Shown in pieces: positions 32,418 to 44,982 of a stretch of DNA of 64,000 nucleotides. Position numbers and translations under genes: made by a program. The notes beneath the pieces were generated by a model, which worked only from the letters and a program-made list of their open reading frames with translations, had not been told where the DNA came from and did not search any database. Source of the DNA: Bryoerythrophyllum caledonicum (Eukaryota > Streptophyta > Bryopsida > Pottiales > Pottiaceae). Each line of letters starts with the position of its first letter. Position 1 is the first letter of the stretch. Location of the stretch: NCBI GenBank assembly GCA_963971425.1, contig OZ020521.1, positions 4,481,519-4,545,518 on the forward strand, written 5' to 3'.

Positions 32418-35040
32418 CTACCCGGGGTCTTTTGCCTTTAAGACACACGGATCGGGTATAGTTTGAGATTCTACTTCCCGAACTTATGAGGACCCTTCTG
32501 CCAGTGAAAGGGAGCAGGCGATGAGCTTTTTGACTAGCACCACCATCGCACCAGATCTCTCTCAGAGCCAACGTCGTTATTTACTAGGTCAAGCCATTGA
32601 CCTCAACAATCTATTTTGGATTTGTCGCCTCTATTTTGCCGCTTGGCGTCGTTCGCGTGACCATCCATGCATGCTAAAGGCAAACTGTGATGATCGAGGA
32701 AGTGGAACTGTTTTTTTGTTTAAAGAGGCACGCAACTAAGGAGATTTGTGCTTACCGTGTCTTTGCAGCCTTGGCTGAGGACTTTGGTCGAGATGATGCT
32801 TGAGATATCTTTTCCCAGTTTTATCACCATGACACATGATATTCTGAGGATTCCTTGAGTGAGGAGTTTGGGGGCATGAATGGCCTATCTACTACTAAGT
32901 AGCAATCACCAGTCGTGCCGGTACGCGGTGAGTCTCCTACGGTGGAAAAGGAGACCACAGAGTTTGATGATTAGCCTTTGGATTTGGGGCCACATCTTAC
33001 CAGTGCCAAGGCACGAAAGATACGAGCATTCATACATTCGTATCGTAGTTGTTTTGCCTTTAGTCTATACGATTAGAAGGGGTATAAAGGCAAGCCCATT
33101 CACATTCACTTGGAGGACGACTACCCGATCTTTTGACGACCGTACAAACTCAATCTTTGATTAAGAAAATTAAGAAAATTAAGAAAATTAAGAAAGTCGG
33201 GATTCAGACTTATTGTCTGGAGCTGTTGACCGCCAACTTGATTGAACTCTCCAACGACAAGTACTCTTGTCCTACGGTTATGTCATTGAAGAAGGATATC
33301 TTTGGCAATTGGATGGAGAAGTGGATGTGTGGGGATTATAGGTTGGTCAATTGCAAGACCAAGTCAAACCGGTATCCCATGCCTACGCCGGAGAAGTTAA
33401 ATGATGCAATAGGCCATGCTAGAGTATTTAGTACTCTTGATTTGCGGGATGGTTATCACCAGTTATCATTAATGGTGGATGACCGGGTGAAGATTGCATT
33501 CTGTGGAGTTGATCAAAATGGAAAAGATCAACTTTACCATTAAGAGTTTCTCCCATTTGGACTTAATAACGCATCCACTGAGTTTCAAAGGGTGATGGAC
33601 TGGGTGTTGACCGGTTTATTGTTTACCCGATGCTACATTGATGATGTTATCATTTATAGTAGCAGCCCACAGGAACATGTGAGGCATCTTCAGGCGATGT
33701 TTGAGAGGCTACGGCAGTCGGGATTGTGCTTGCACCATGGCAAGTGCAAGTTCTTCCACAACCGGTTGCCATATTTGGGGCATATGATTGTTCCAGGAAA
33801 TCTTGGCGTGCAGCAGGCCAAGGTAGATGCGTTGCAGAAGATTCCTGCCTCAACCGACGTGTCACGGCTTGGAGTTTTTTTTGGCTTGGAGAATTACTAC
33901 TGCAGTTTGTCAAGAACTTTAGCTTCTTTGCTAAGACATTCACTATTTTCACGGGGAAGGATCGACCATGGACTTGGGAATGGAAGCAGCAGCAAGCGTT
34001 TACTACTTTGAAGTTGAATCTCGGTTCAACTCATGTGCTGCGCCGTCGAGATGCTACACGACCCTTTCAGTTGCACAGAGAGTGGAGTGTTGTGGGATTG
34101 GAGGTTGTGTTGACTCAGAAAGAAGATGAGGGATGAGAGTACGTTGTGGCGTTTGCTTCTAGAAGCAACAACATCGCAAAGTCCAACTATTCGTCTTATG
34201 AGGAGGCTTTGGCCACGGTTTGGGTCATAGCCTATTTAGGCCCTACTTATATGGGCAATATTTTACGTTGGTGACCGACCATCACCCTTTGAAGTGGCTC
34301 ATGGAGTTTGACAAGCTTATTGGCAAGGTCGCCAAGTGGACTATGTTGCTTCAGGAGAATGACTTTGAAGTTGTACATCGAGTCGCCATCAGGAACTTGG
34401 ATGCGGATGGTCTATCTTGTAATCCAAGGTCTTCGAAGAAGGATCTGACTGGTGCCAGGTGGCATGGGGATAGTGATAGAGAGTCAGTGTTGGGGTGGCA
34501 TGTAGCGGCTTACCTCACGATGATGTCTGGCTCCGCATCGACATTGCATGATTTGGCAACGGATGAGGAATCAGATAGGGCCAAAGTTGTTAGCGATGTG
34601 TAGAGAGACGGTCAAGTCTTGCATAAGATACAATATAGGACACTTTATCCAGCTCTTTCTGCAATTGAGTGTGATTGCGTTGGGCTTTGAATAACAAGGT
34701 TCCGTTGAGAGAACGACCTTCTATTTTGGGTGTGTTCAAATGGGATTAAGCGCATAGTTTCGAAGCCTGATTAACATCTTGTAAGCATAGTTCTTGTTGC
34801 CTAGTGGCATCTTGTTGCTGGAAGGCAAAGATGGTTGGAAGTGTCCGGAGCACTTTAAAAATTGTGCTCCCTGCCATTTATCCATTGATGACTCCGTTCA
34901 TCCGGACACTAACAAGACTAAAGACAGTAACAAGACTAAAGACAACGACCAAACAACACTAACAAGACTAAAGGCACAGTAATGTTGTTGCAAAAATTGG
35001 TCCTAGATGGATAGAGGGTATCTTTATCCGCTTGGGGGCT
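32418..35040 (+). mobile_element. Decayed Ty3/gypsy element (right part)
   Basis: A broken coding region with RT: DYRLVNCKTKSNRYPMP (about 33,338), STLDLRDGYHQ (about 33,432), a stop at 33,541, FLPFGLNNASTEFQR and catalytic YIDD (about 33,633), then HGKCKFF and LPYLGHMI. RNase H remnants lie at about 34,060-34,420 in shifted frames (QYFTLVTDHHPLKWLM; NLDADGLS). At least three frames are needed to follow it, so it has frameshifts as well as stops. 32,418-33,130 is too degraded to name. A 9-base repeat (AAGAAAATT, about 33,163-33,196) interrupts it. A CTTGGGGGCTACTTGA sequence near 35,031-35,046 looks like a purine tract and LTR start. Confidence 0.85.
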
Positions 35041-35620
35041 ACTTGACGGTGTACTATATATACTAATTTTAGTGATTTTAAAAATATTATTAAATGTTGG
35101 TTAGGACTCTCAATCTGTTGTGGTTATCAATTTTTCTTTATACGATAGCTATCACAGGACGTGACATCGAGGGCCTCTCCATATCATAATGTTTAGCATA
35201 GATTATTTTGTTACTAATCTACGGGTTTAGGGACGTATGGTGGCGCACCGCATTCATCCGTGGATGATTTCCATCCACGCAGGGTTGTGTGTATGTGCGT
35301 ATAGCGTCGCACATGTCCTTGACTAGATGTCTTTGTCAAGTCAAGCTTCGTTAGTGAGTTAGAGAGTGTTTAGTGATTACCTTTGCTTGTAGGTGATTGT
35401 TTATCATTAGTAAAGGCTTCCCATTCTCTTATACTACTAAAACTTGTTGATTCTCCCTTTCTGGAGTGCGAGGCACTTGATTACTCTTGTGATTTACTAG
35501 TTATTCCTTGAAGGTGTACCACATATACTTGTTTTCGTGTATGTTTATTTGATGTTAGTTAGGACTCTTGATCTGTTGTGGTTATCGATCTTTCTTTACA
35601 CGACACATCTTACTACACTA
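35041..35620 (+). repeat. Two related LTR-like segments after the decayed element
   Basis: About 105 bp from 35,044 (GACGGTGTACTATATATAC...) are similar to about 105 bp from 35,513 (GAAGGTGTACCACATATAC...). Both contain TTAGGACTCT(C/T)(A/G)ATCTGTTGTGG-like blocks. The spacing of about 470 bp would fit two LTR copies in tandem, or one LTR with an internal duplication. Confidence 0.5.
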
Positions 35621-38152
35621 TTTACAAACCCTAACACTATATGTCAACAATGCGGATAATGTTACAACACTAAAGTTCAATATGAACACCAAATGCAAAG
35701 AAATGTACCTTCGGAGTTTTACTACCTTTACATTTAATGTTCTTAATGAAGAAATAATTTGTAGAAAATTAAGAAATAACAAAATATTACAAATTGAACA
35801 AAAAGTGATAAAAGAAATTTTGTGGTTGAATTGTAACACTAATTTTCTAGGAAAACATGATTAGAGTTATGTGGTGAAGAGAGGTTATAACATTAAATGC
35901 AGTGAAACACTAAATACATAAATCAGTGTAGTTGAGGATGCAGTGGGAATGGCCCTTGGTGATCCATGTCAGTACCATGAACACATGAGAAGAGTTCACC
36001 GTCAACTTGTGACGGAGGTGTCCTGACCACAAATAATTGGACTTACGCCAGCTGGTAGACATGGAAGCTTTTGGTGACATTTTGACTCACATCCATTACG
36101 CTTCTAGTGAGGGTGGCTCTCTTTTCCGTTAGATGTCGCTTTTGACTCCAAAATGTGTAGCTTTTCACTCACTGGAAATCTGGAAAAGGTCAATTTCTTT
36201 TGCGTCTCTTGTGAGAAACTTCACTCACCCTCATAAGTGGAGAACTACAGGTTTGCTACCAGTGCAAGAAAATGATATGTGGTCAAGTTACATTTGCGTG
36301 CAGTGGCCAGTGCTTGATCTGGTGTAGTGACAGTACAAGGAATTGCCAAGCAGAGCCAAAGTAATTCTTACAATTATCATAATCCTAGCTACCGGTAATT
36401 ACTTTTCCTGTAAGCCACCAACCAATCCAAGAGGTTCACGTGATTTAATACTAGGGACTAATGATACCACCACATTGTTATGTCCTGGTGACTCCATCAC
36501 ATGAAAACCATTGGCAGTACCTAACCCATGGCCTGCAGTATCCAAATCATCCCTACCACACCATAATTCATAATTGTCGACCGAAGACGAGTGTGAAGGA
36601 CACATCAGATTCTCATGGTTGTTCCACCAATCACATTTAATTTAGCTGAATGGAAAATCTTACAAGTTTCATTTCACTTTTAAAGTATCTTCCACAAACT
36701 TTTAACTAACTGAAACAAACAACTTACAAACAGCAGGGTTGTTCATGTAGAAATGACTCTTTTTTATGGTGATATTATGGCATCTCTTAGCCATTTGAGT
36801 TCATTTTAAATGATTATTTGCTAGTAAAATAAAATTTCTATTGACACAAAATTGTTTTAAAATTTGAATCATAACATCAAAGTTAAATTAATACACACTC
36901 CATGCACACTTTGATAATAACTGGATGATGATTTGGTGCTATAGAGCTCTTTGAGTACTTAAGAATACATTACCAAATATGTCAAACACACTTAAATACA
37001 ATATATACCTACAAATACAATGCTACTTTGTATGTAATATTCCCTACTCATGGAAACAAATTTTGGTCTAAAAATCCAATTGATATATGTTTCTAAGAGA
37101 TTCTTCAATCATTATATGATTGTTGTTCTCTCTCATCACATATCAAATTTCCATTTTGATATGTATGAGGTTTGAAACATTTGCATATACAATTGAGTAG
37201 GAAAGAATTGAAAAGTCATCATAAACCACGTATGAATGTTTACTCCACATATTATATGTCAATGTGAAGCTAGCAACATAGTGAACGTTTGAACCAATTT
37301 CATTTTCTTTATAAATCTAAGATTCTTTTATGAGTTTTTTTTGCAAGAATCTATTTAATGGTAAAGTTTAACAACTTGCAAAATCTACAATTTTTACCAC
37401 CAATATATGACAAATTTAAACACTGTGATCTAATTCAACAAAGGGTTGATGTACCATGGTGCTATTCCTCCTAATCAACCAAAATCCATAACCAAAACCT
37501 ATGAAATTGGGGTCTATCCAACCCACTTCCATCCCATTACCATCCATTGAGCTCCGAATGGAGATTTGCTATTACTCAGGACCCTTACTTTTGGTGGATG
37601 CTTTTGGTGGTACCTATCGGCAGTCACCAGCTAAACATGGTAGCACACTTTGAAAATTCATAACTAATTCACATCTCATTGGAAAAATATAATCACTTGG
37701 GTTGAAATTGTAAATCTATTGGCTATCATTGAAAAATGAATATACATTTCTTTCCTCTCTCCATGGATACACATTGCTTAACTTGTCAGCCATGGGGGTA
37801 TTTACCTTATACTTTTTCCAAACAAGTCTTGAACACGTAAACACAAGTCCAAACTTCACTTGACTTGGAGTCACATGATTTTTGAATCCTCCAGTCCTTG
37901 TTGGGATTGATAGCAGAGAATTTATGATGGAACACAACACACTCATCCCTCCCAAAACTTACACATATCACAAGTAATAATGCCATTAATCTATAACTTC
38001 CTCTAACTTATAGCCACTGCTAACAGTCTCATCAAAGCTCCGTCATTGGTGTCTCTAAAGTAGGATGACTCGTGCACATGTGAATGGTGCGTGTGGATGG
38101 AGGTGCGACCGGGTTGAAGTTACCAAACCTTTTACGAATCCACAACATTAAA
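35621..38152. other. Intergenic, no supported gene
   Basis: AT-rich, with only short incidental frames. 37,490-37,535 (reverse strand) matches the joined flanks of the TTAA element at 55,693-56,609, so this stretch contains a dispersed repeat that also occurs near 55,650. No RNA gene was recognised. Confidence 0.6.
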
Positions 38153-38664
38153 AATGATGTTTAGTGTAGTGGTACAAATAGTGTACTTACCTTAGTACAC
38201 GATCTATGAATAAGTTGACAGTTAGTGTTAGTTTACAATGAGAAACTCCGATTCCACATCAGTGGCCAACCCATGCTTCTTATCATTGGCAACTTTCAAA
38301 TGGCCATCACTCACTCCAATTTTGTCCAAATTGCGTGTGTAAGGTGTTTTTTGACATCTACAAAAATGTAAATGCCAAAAAATACCTCATATGCCCAATT
38401 CCAATAAAATTTGAGTGAGTTATGCTCTTCAGAAAATTGCTGATAAGATATTCTAACAACTCTCGACTTCTAGACCTTTTTCTTACTTCTACCATTGATA
38501 CACTAAACGTCTACAAGTAGAAAAAAAATAATATTACAATCTAGAATTGACAAATAGTACAGTACTAGTTGGCATTTAGTATACAACTCGGTCACTACAC
38601 TAAATGTGTAGTTGGCAATTCGTGTATGGGTTTGCATTGAGTGTATACTACACTAAACATCATT
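38153..38664. mobile_element. Inverted-repeat element (MITE-like) upstream of 4CL
   Basis: 18 bases at 38,153-38,170 (AATGATGTTTAGTGTAGT) are the exact reverse complement of 38,647-38,664. The interior of about 480 bp has no ORF. The repeat core TTTAGTGTA is shared with the smaller element at 38,812. No clear target duplication was found. Confidence 0.5.
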
Positions 38665-38811
38665 CTTAGTGTACTAACATTTAACCTCTACTAAGTTCTT
38701 ACCACCTCCATCCACCGGCACCATATCTGGCTCGGAGGGCTGAGCGTATTTCACATGAGAGCACGCTGGTGAGCCAATGATCCTCAGGTTTGGGAGAAGT
38801 GGTGCAGGAAT

Positions 38812-39030
38812 TACACTAAAATTGAGAATTAGTGTTAAGCACAGTAAATGATCTAAAATGTTAATAAGTTTTTACTTGTGATGAATGTTTTTACCAATGA
38901 TGTTTACAATGATTCCCCTCGTTGAATAGTATCAATAGTTGTGCTCATAGTAAAACCTTCATCTAAAGTAAAAACTGATAGCATTTACAAATTAATTAGT
39001 GTGGTTACACTAATTCTCAATTTTAGTGTA
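38812..39030. mobile_element. 219-bp MITE with perfect 24-bp inverted ends
   Basis: Positions 38,812-38,835 and 39,007-39,030 are exact reverse complements over 24 bases (TACACTAAAATT... / ...AATTTTAGTGTA). The interior is AT-rich and non-coding. It lies about 410 bp before the 4CL start codon. If TA is the target duplication, the element itself would begin CACTAAAA, but this is not certain. Confidence 0.75.
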
Positions 39031-39442
39031 GTGAGCGCTTGCCAGGTACTAATCAGGCGCATTGAATGTAGTTATTGATTATGTCCTGCAGCGTGAGAGT
39101 GGTAGCCGCTGGATGCATGCCCCACTGCATCGTCACCGAATTCAGTCATCAAGTCCCGCTGTACCGAACGTCTGCTGTAATCACTGATCTCACCTCTGCC
39201 ATCCACCATCTGCTCCTTCATGGTGCCTCACCTGCAGCAGCTGCGGTAGTTGGTGCACTAGCTCACCAGACAAGGCGCCGGGATCATCCCTTCCTTGCAA
39301 CATTGATGACAACCAGTTCTAATTCACCTCACATGTGCTATTAATCGTTCGGCGCGGGCACAGTCCTCTGGGTGTTGATTGACGCAAGTGGAGGAGCAGT
39401 AGGTTGGTGGTTGGTTGCAGTTGCAGCGGTTTGGTTTGAAGA

Positions 39443-41893
39443 ATGGCGCCGAGTTTGGTTTCGGAGTCGCTGACGGGGGAGGCGATGGCGATGAAGGGGG
39501 AAGACGTGATGATGGTGGAGTCGCAGTCGGACTTCGTCTACAGGTCCAAGCTGCCGGACATCGACATTCCCTACCACATGGCGCTGGCGGACTACTGCCT
39601 GGAGAAGGCGCCGCAGTGGGCCGATAAAGTCTGCTTGATCGACGGGAACACCGGGCGCGAGCACCGTTACAGCGAGATCGAGCTCTCCACACGGCGGGTG
39701 GCCGCGGGGCTGGTTAAGCTGGGCGTGCCGCTGGGCGGCGTCATCGCGCTGTGCCTGCCCAACTGCGCCGAGTTCGTGCAAGTGTTCCTGGGCGCAGCCA
39801 AGCGGGGCGCCACCGTCACCACAGCCAACCCCTTCTACACCGCCGCCGAACTCGAGAAGCAGGTCACCGCGTCCGGCGCCACCATTGTCGTCACGCTGTC
39901 TAGCTACATTGAGAAGCTCGCGGGCTTGCATGTCCAGGTAAGTACCACGCAAACTCACCATCAGGAAATGGAGCCACTCCAAGGTTTCACTTGAAGAAGC
40001 TTTTTGACATGAAAGCAGGAAGTGTAGGGACCTTCACCACTTCACTTTTGTGACATGGCAAGGAGAACATTGAAAACTAGAGGGAGTTAAAAAGATTTAA
40101 GGAGAGTCCACCCCTGATAGATCATTTTTAAGCGGCGCTCCGATCCAATATTTACTAAGCCATGCCACAATAGTGAAGTGGTGAAGGTCCCCACACTTCC
40201 TGCTTTCATGTGAAAAAGCTTCTTCAGGTGAATCGTTGAAGTGGCTCCATTGCACGCATTTTCGTTCTCACAAATAATGGCACATATTGAGCCCTGTTCA
40301 GAAGGCGGACGAGAAACTCTGAGCTATGTTGGGCTCAGGTACTTGATTTCTGTGGCTTCCAGATTATCACTGTGGACAAGCATGTTGAGAACTGCCTGCA
40401 CGTTTCGGTGCTGCTGGAGGCGGACGAAGCGGAGTGTCCCGATGTGGAGATCCACCCGGACGACGTGGTGTGCCTGCCATACTCATCCGGCACAACGGGC
40501 TTGCCAAAAGGCGTGATGCTCACGCACAAGAACTTGGTGTCGAACGTTTCGCAGCAGGTGGACGGGGAGACGCCCAACTTCAACATAACAGTTGAGGACA
40601 CGCTGATGTGCGTGCTGCCCATGTTCCACATCTATTCTCTCAACTCCATCCTGCTCTGTGGGTTGCGCGTTGGCGCCACGCTGGTGATCATGCCCAAGTT
40701 CGAGTTGCCCAAGCTGCTGGATCTCGTTCAGAGGCACAAGGTGACGATGGGGCCGTTTGTGCCGCCCATTGTGCTTGCCATTGCGAAGAACCCCATCGTG
40801 GAGAACTACGACTTGTCCAGTGTCAGGATGGTGATGTCTGGCGCGGCTCCGCTTGGCAAGGAGCTGGAAGACGCATTCCGAGCTCGCTTGCCCAACGCTG
40901 TCCTAGGCCAGGTAAATACGGTTCACGTCTTCAGTGACATGTTTTCAGCGATTTGTGTCTCATATTCATTGTTTGCCGTCAGGGCTATGGAATGACTGAA
41001 GCGGGGCCAGTCCTGGCAATGTGTATGGCATTCGCCAAGACGTCATATCCGGTGAAGCCAGGGTCGTGTGGCACAGTGGTGCGGAATGCGGAGGTGAAGA
41101 TTGTGGACATCGAGACTGGCATGTCGTTGCCTTACAACCAACCCGGAGAGATCTGCATCCGGGGCCCTCAAATCATGAAAGGTAAATCCACACTGCAACG
41201 GCAATCATCTTAATAGCCAGGTTTCTGAAATCTTCTCTTTTACAGGTTACTTGAACAATCCAGAAGCGACGGCCAACACCATAGACAAAGACGGGTACCT
41301 GCACACGGGAGACGTTGCCTTCATCGACGAGGACGAGGAGGTGTTCATTGTGGATAGATTGAAGGAGATTATCAAGTTCAAGGGCTTCCAGGTCCCACCT
41401 GCTGAATTGGAAGCGCTCTTGCTCTCCCACCCTCTCATTGAAGATGCTGCTGTCGTCTCGTAAGTTGCAACCTTGCCACCAAGTTCTTTACCTAAGTTCT
41501 TGTCAGGCTCCAACTACTTGTTCTGAGTACGACATTGCTCCTGTGTAATGCCCTCAGACGTAAGGATGAAGCTGCTGGAGAAGTGCCAGTCGCGTTCGTT
41601 GTACGAGCTGCTGAGTCTACAATTAGCGAAGAGGACGTGAAGGACTTCATCGCAAAACAGGTCAACACTCAATCTCCCCCACTGCAGCTAGAATTTAGTG
41701 TAGAGATCGTCCAGGTTGGCCAAATGGCTGACATCTTGTGAGTGCACATTGGACCTGTGAATATTGACGTCAGGTTCTTCTTGACTTGCAGGTTGTGTTC
41801 TACAAGAAGCTGCACAACGTGTACTTCATCGGTGCCATCCCCAAGTCGCCATCTGGCAAAATACTGCGAAAGGATCTTAGGAACAAGGTGTAG
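39443..41893 (+). CDS. 4CL: 4-coumarate:CoA ligase
   Basis: Joins hydroxycinnamic acids such as p-coumarate to CoA, using ATP through an acyl-adenylate. It is the entry step to lignin-like, flavonoid and other phenylpropanoid products, normally in the cytosol. Six exons: 39,443-39,937, 40,363-40,911, 40,983-41,181, 41,246-41,459, 41,558-41,660 and 41,792-41,893. All introns are GT-AG. The product is 553 residues, the usual length. Box I ([11 protein letters not shown], residues about 206-216) binds the phosphates. Box II is GEICIRG (about 403-409). GYGMTEAGP (about 349) and the hinge region [17 protein letters not shown] are present. The catalytic Lys is in PSGKILRK (about K543). The N-terminus has about 25 extra residues and no clear transit peptide; there is no C-terminal SKL. 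The start is the first ATG of the frame. Box II and the C-terminus fit true 4CL better than peroxisomal 4CL-like enzymes. Substrate range cannot be read here. Confidence 0.93.
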
Positions 41894-42866
41894 GAGCAGC
41901 ATTGAACCAAACCAAACTCAATTTTTTGTAAGTATATGTAAAGAGATACACATACTCCATTCTTGAATAATTAGTGTCCCTTCGGACAAAGCATAACGAT
42001 TCTGATAATCAATGACTAGCAAGAGCAGAACGATCGATCAAAGAGAATTACTGAGCAAGTTGAAGTTTTCTAAAGAATCACAAGTCCGTTAATGAGGTAC
42101 AAATGAACTGGATTATGTAACAGACGTGACAGCAACTTCGAGGCTGCTACCACAATTCCAAACCTGTTTTCACAGACTGAAAGACTCTAGAGTTCCCAAT
42201 GTGCATTCTGGAATTTCTAGAAGATCTAGATTCTTGAACTCCAGAACTGATTTCTGATTCTGGCTTTGAGTATTGTTCACACGTCACGCTACTTCATCTA
42301 TCGGTGGATGGCACGGAATGTAGGCTGCTTCGACTTAGACCCCACTAATGACCATTCACTGTTTGCCACTTTTGAAGCATAAATTGAAATTATGCGGAAA
42401 GGATGTATCCCTCCTTCAATGTCGATTGTTGTGTCGAGATCTCTGTGAAAGCATGGAAAATTACGAGATTGTTGTCAGGATGATGTGAATGTGTTGTTAG
42501 GTTTGCACCACCTAGTTTACCGATAGAGCAGTGGTTCGATGAGGAGAGCAACTACTCCTCGAAGTGAATGTAGATCGGAGTCGAAGCTGATTCGATCGTC
42601 AATTGTGTCAGACAAGATTTCGATCTGTGACATCCGGAAATATTAGAAAATCACGGCTTGAGACACGAATGCCGAGCTCGAGTATGAGAGCGAGAGAGGA
42701 GAGACGAGACGGAGTCAACTTACAGTTACATGGACAGCTACGAGCGATGACCGCTTCTTACACAAGAATCTCAATGGTGGACGGATGAAGGTAACTGCCC
42801 GGACCGGGCTTGGGTTGGGTCAGATGGAGCTCGTGCAGTTTCAGATTGAGCTGAATCAGGGAAGCC
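41894..42866. other. Intergenic between 4CL and methyltransferase
   Basis: Contains the 4CL 3' end and the likely promoter and leader of the methyltransferase gene. No ORF or RNA gene is supported, and no clear TATA box is seen. Confidence 0.5.
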
Positions 42867-44982
42867 ATGGTGGTTGAGGCGGGAGCGCGATCTGAGAGTG
42901 TCCCGGCCAGCTGCGGAGCGATGGCGGCGCCCACCTTGGCTTACAGCACGGAGCTGTTCGCGTCGTTCTACGACGCGATGGTGGCCTCGCTGCCACCAGA
43001 TTTCGAGGTGCTCGAGTCGCAAGCGTTTTACACCGACCTGGCGCTCCAAACCGACGCTCCAGGCGCGATCGCGATCACGATCCTCGACCTCTGCACCGGC
43101 ACGGGGAGCGTCCCGCGCCGCATTGCCGAGGCCTGGGCGAGGAGTCGCGGCGCGCCGCTGCGGGTAATTGGAGTGGACAAGAGCGAGGAGATGCTGAAAG
43201 TGGCGAAGCGCGACTGGGTCGAAGTTGAGGGCGTGGAGGTGGAGTGGCGGCGCGGGGCGCTCGGGCAGTGTGGCGCGCTCGCGGGGATTGAAGCTGTGGA
43301 TTTGGCGATCATCTCCGCCGGATCGTTCCACCATCTCGCCACGCGCGAGGAGCAGCTCGTGGCCATGGCGGAGGTGAAGGAGACGCTCAAACAAGGCGGC
43401 CGGCTCGTCTTGAACCTCTTCGCCGTCGACGAGATCGTCTTCGAGGTCAGCTCCGGCGATCATGGCGAGGCGAATGTATGGCACCTGCAAGACGGATTCT
43501 GGAAGCAGGTAACTGGATCTGGACTCACGCGCTGCTACGTTGCGCCTCGATTGCCAATTTTTCTCATTACACGTTCTGTTCTAGACGCTGGACAAGGTGG
43601 TGGTCACTTTGAAGGACGGCGGGGTGATCGGGACGGAGACGTTCAAAGTGGGGTGCTGGAAGTGGGAGGAGGAGATGGTGTGCTTGTGGACGCTTCGGGC
43701 CGTGTGGTGGGAGGACATCCGCGAGCTCTGCGAGGAGGTCGGGCTGGTGATCCAGCAAGAGTTCAGTTCCTTCCGCGACGCAGTGGACGGGCGGGCTGCG
43801 GGAATGCAGGAGACTGGAGAATCCGGAAGAATTTTCGTGATCCAGAAGCAGCAGAATCTCCACCGCGACGATCCGACCCTGACCCTGGCGTACAACACCG
43901 CGCTCTTTCCGTCATTCTACGACGCCATGGTCGCGTCCCTTCCGCCAGAGTTCGAGGTGCTGGAGTCGCAGACGTTTTACAGCAACTTGGCCCTCGCAGC
44001 AGCTCCGGACACCGACGTTGACGTGAAGATCCTCGATCTCTTCACGGGCACTGGAAGAATACCGCGCTACATCGCTGCGGCGTGGTCGACGCGCGCTGGC
44101 AAGTGCCGCTCGTGCGGTAAGTGCAGGTCGTTGCAGATCGTGGGCGTGGACAACAGCGAGGAGATGCTTAAGGCCGCGGGGAGGAAATGGATGGAGTTTC
44201 CTAGTGTGGACATGGAGTGGAATCTTGGCACTCTTGGACAACCAGGTGCTTTGGCGAGCGCCACAGAAATCGATCTCGCTCTCATCTCGGATGGTTCCTT
44301 CCACCTCCTCGCAACGCACCAGGAGCAGCTAGTGGCCATGGCGGAGGTCAAGAATGCACTCAAAGTGGGCGGCCTTCTCATCCTCAACCTCTTCGCTGTC
44401 GATGAGCTTGTGCACGACGACTTCAGCCTCGGCGACCATGGAGGCCTCGATATCTGGCACATGAAACATGGCTACTGGAAACAGGTGAGCGTGTTGAATT
44501 CTCTCGAGTCTTGTTCGAATCTCTATTATGCACAAGTCAATTTACACATGCTCTCGAACATAGAATTCAGACTAGAACGCTGGAATGTTCACAAGATCCA
44601 TGTGCAGCAAGGTGAAGAATCAACGTACACATTTATGGACGATTGATTATGCACACAACATTTTGCACCATCTCTAGGGCATGATCTGAGTTTGGGCTGT
44701 GCACAGACGTTGGAGAAGTCAGTGGAGACGTTGGAGGACGGTGGCATGACGGGGACGGAGACGTTCAAGATAGGATGCAAGGAGTGGACAGAGGGATCGA
44801 TGGTGTGCTCGTGGACGCTCCGGGCTGTCTGGTGGGAGGACATCAGAGAGCTCTGCGAGGAGGTGGGGTTGGTAATTCTGCAGGAGTTTCGGAGCTTCGG
44901 CGACGCGCTGTGTGGGAGAGTTGCCGACGTCGAGGAGACTGGCGATGGAGGAAGAATCTTCGTGATTCAAAGACAGAGCTGA
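42867..44982 (+). CDS. Fused two-domain SAM-dependent methyltransferase
   Basis: Three exons (42,867-43,508, 43,585-44,484, 44,707-44,982) give 605 residues made of two homologous class I methyltransferase domains: about residues 20-303 and 310-605. Each has a SAM-binding glycine motif (ILDLCTGTG at about 72-80; ILDLFTGTG at about 363-371), an acidic-loop strand (VIGVDKSEEMLK; IVGVDNSEEMLK), a DLA(I/L)IS strand and a C-terminal WTLRAVWWEDIRELCEEVGLVI block. The intron after WKQ falls at the same place in both domains. No stop and no usable ATG separates them; the linker is only about QNLHRDD. Tandem duplication with loss of the first stop explains this. Domain 2 has a short Cys-rich insertion (GKCRSCGKCRS). 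Single-domain relatives are usually about 250-300 residues. The substrate is unknown. The start is the first ATG; M19 is an alternative. Confidence 0.85.

Noticed and set aside
39341-39982. 213-codon minus-strand frame over the 4CL start
   Set aside because: Antisense shadow of 4CL exon 1, which has clear family motifs on the plus strand.
42771-43490. 239-codon minus-strand frame
   Set aside because: Antisense shadow of the GC-rich first methyltransferase exon.
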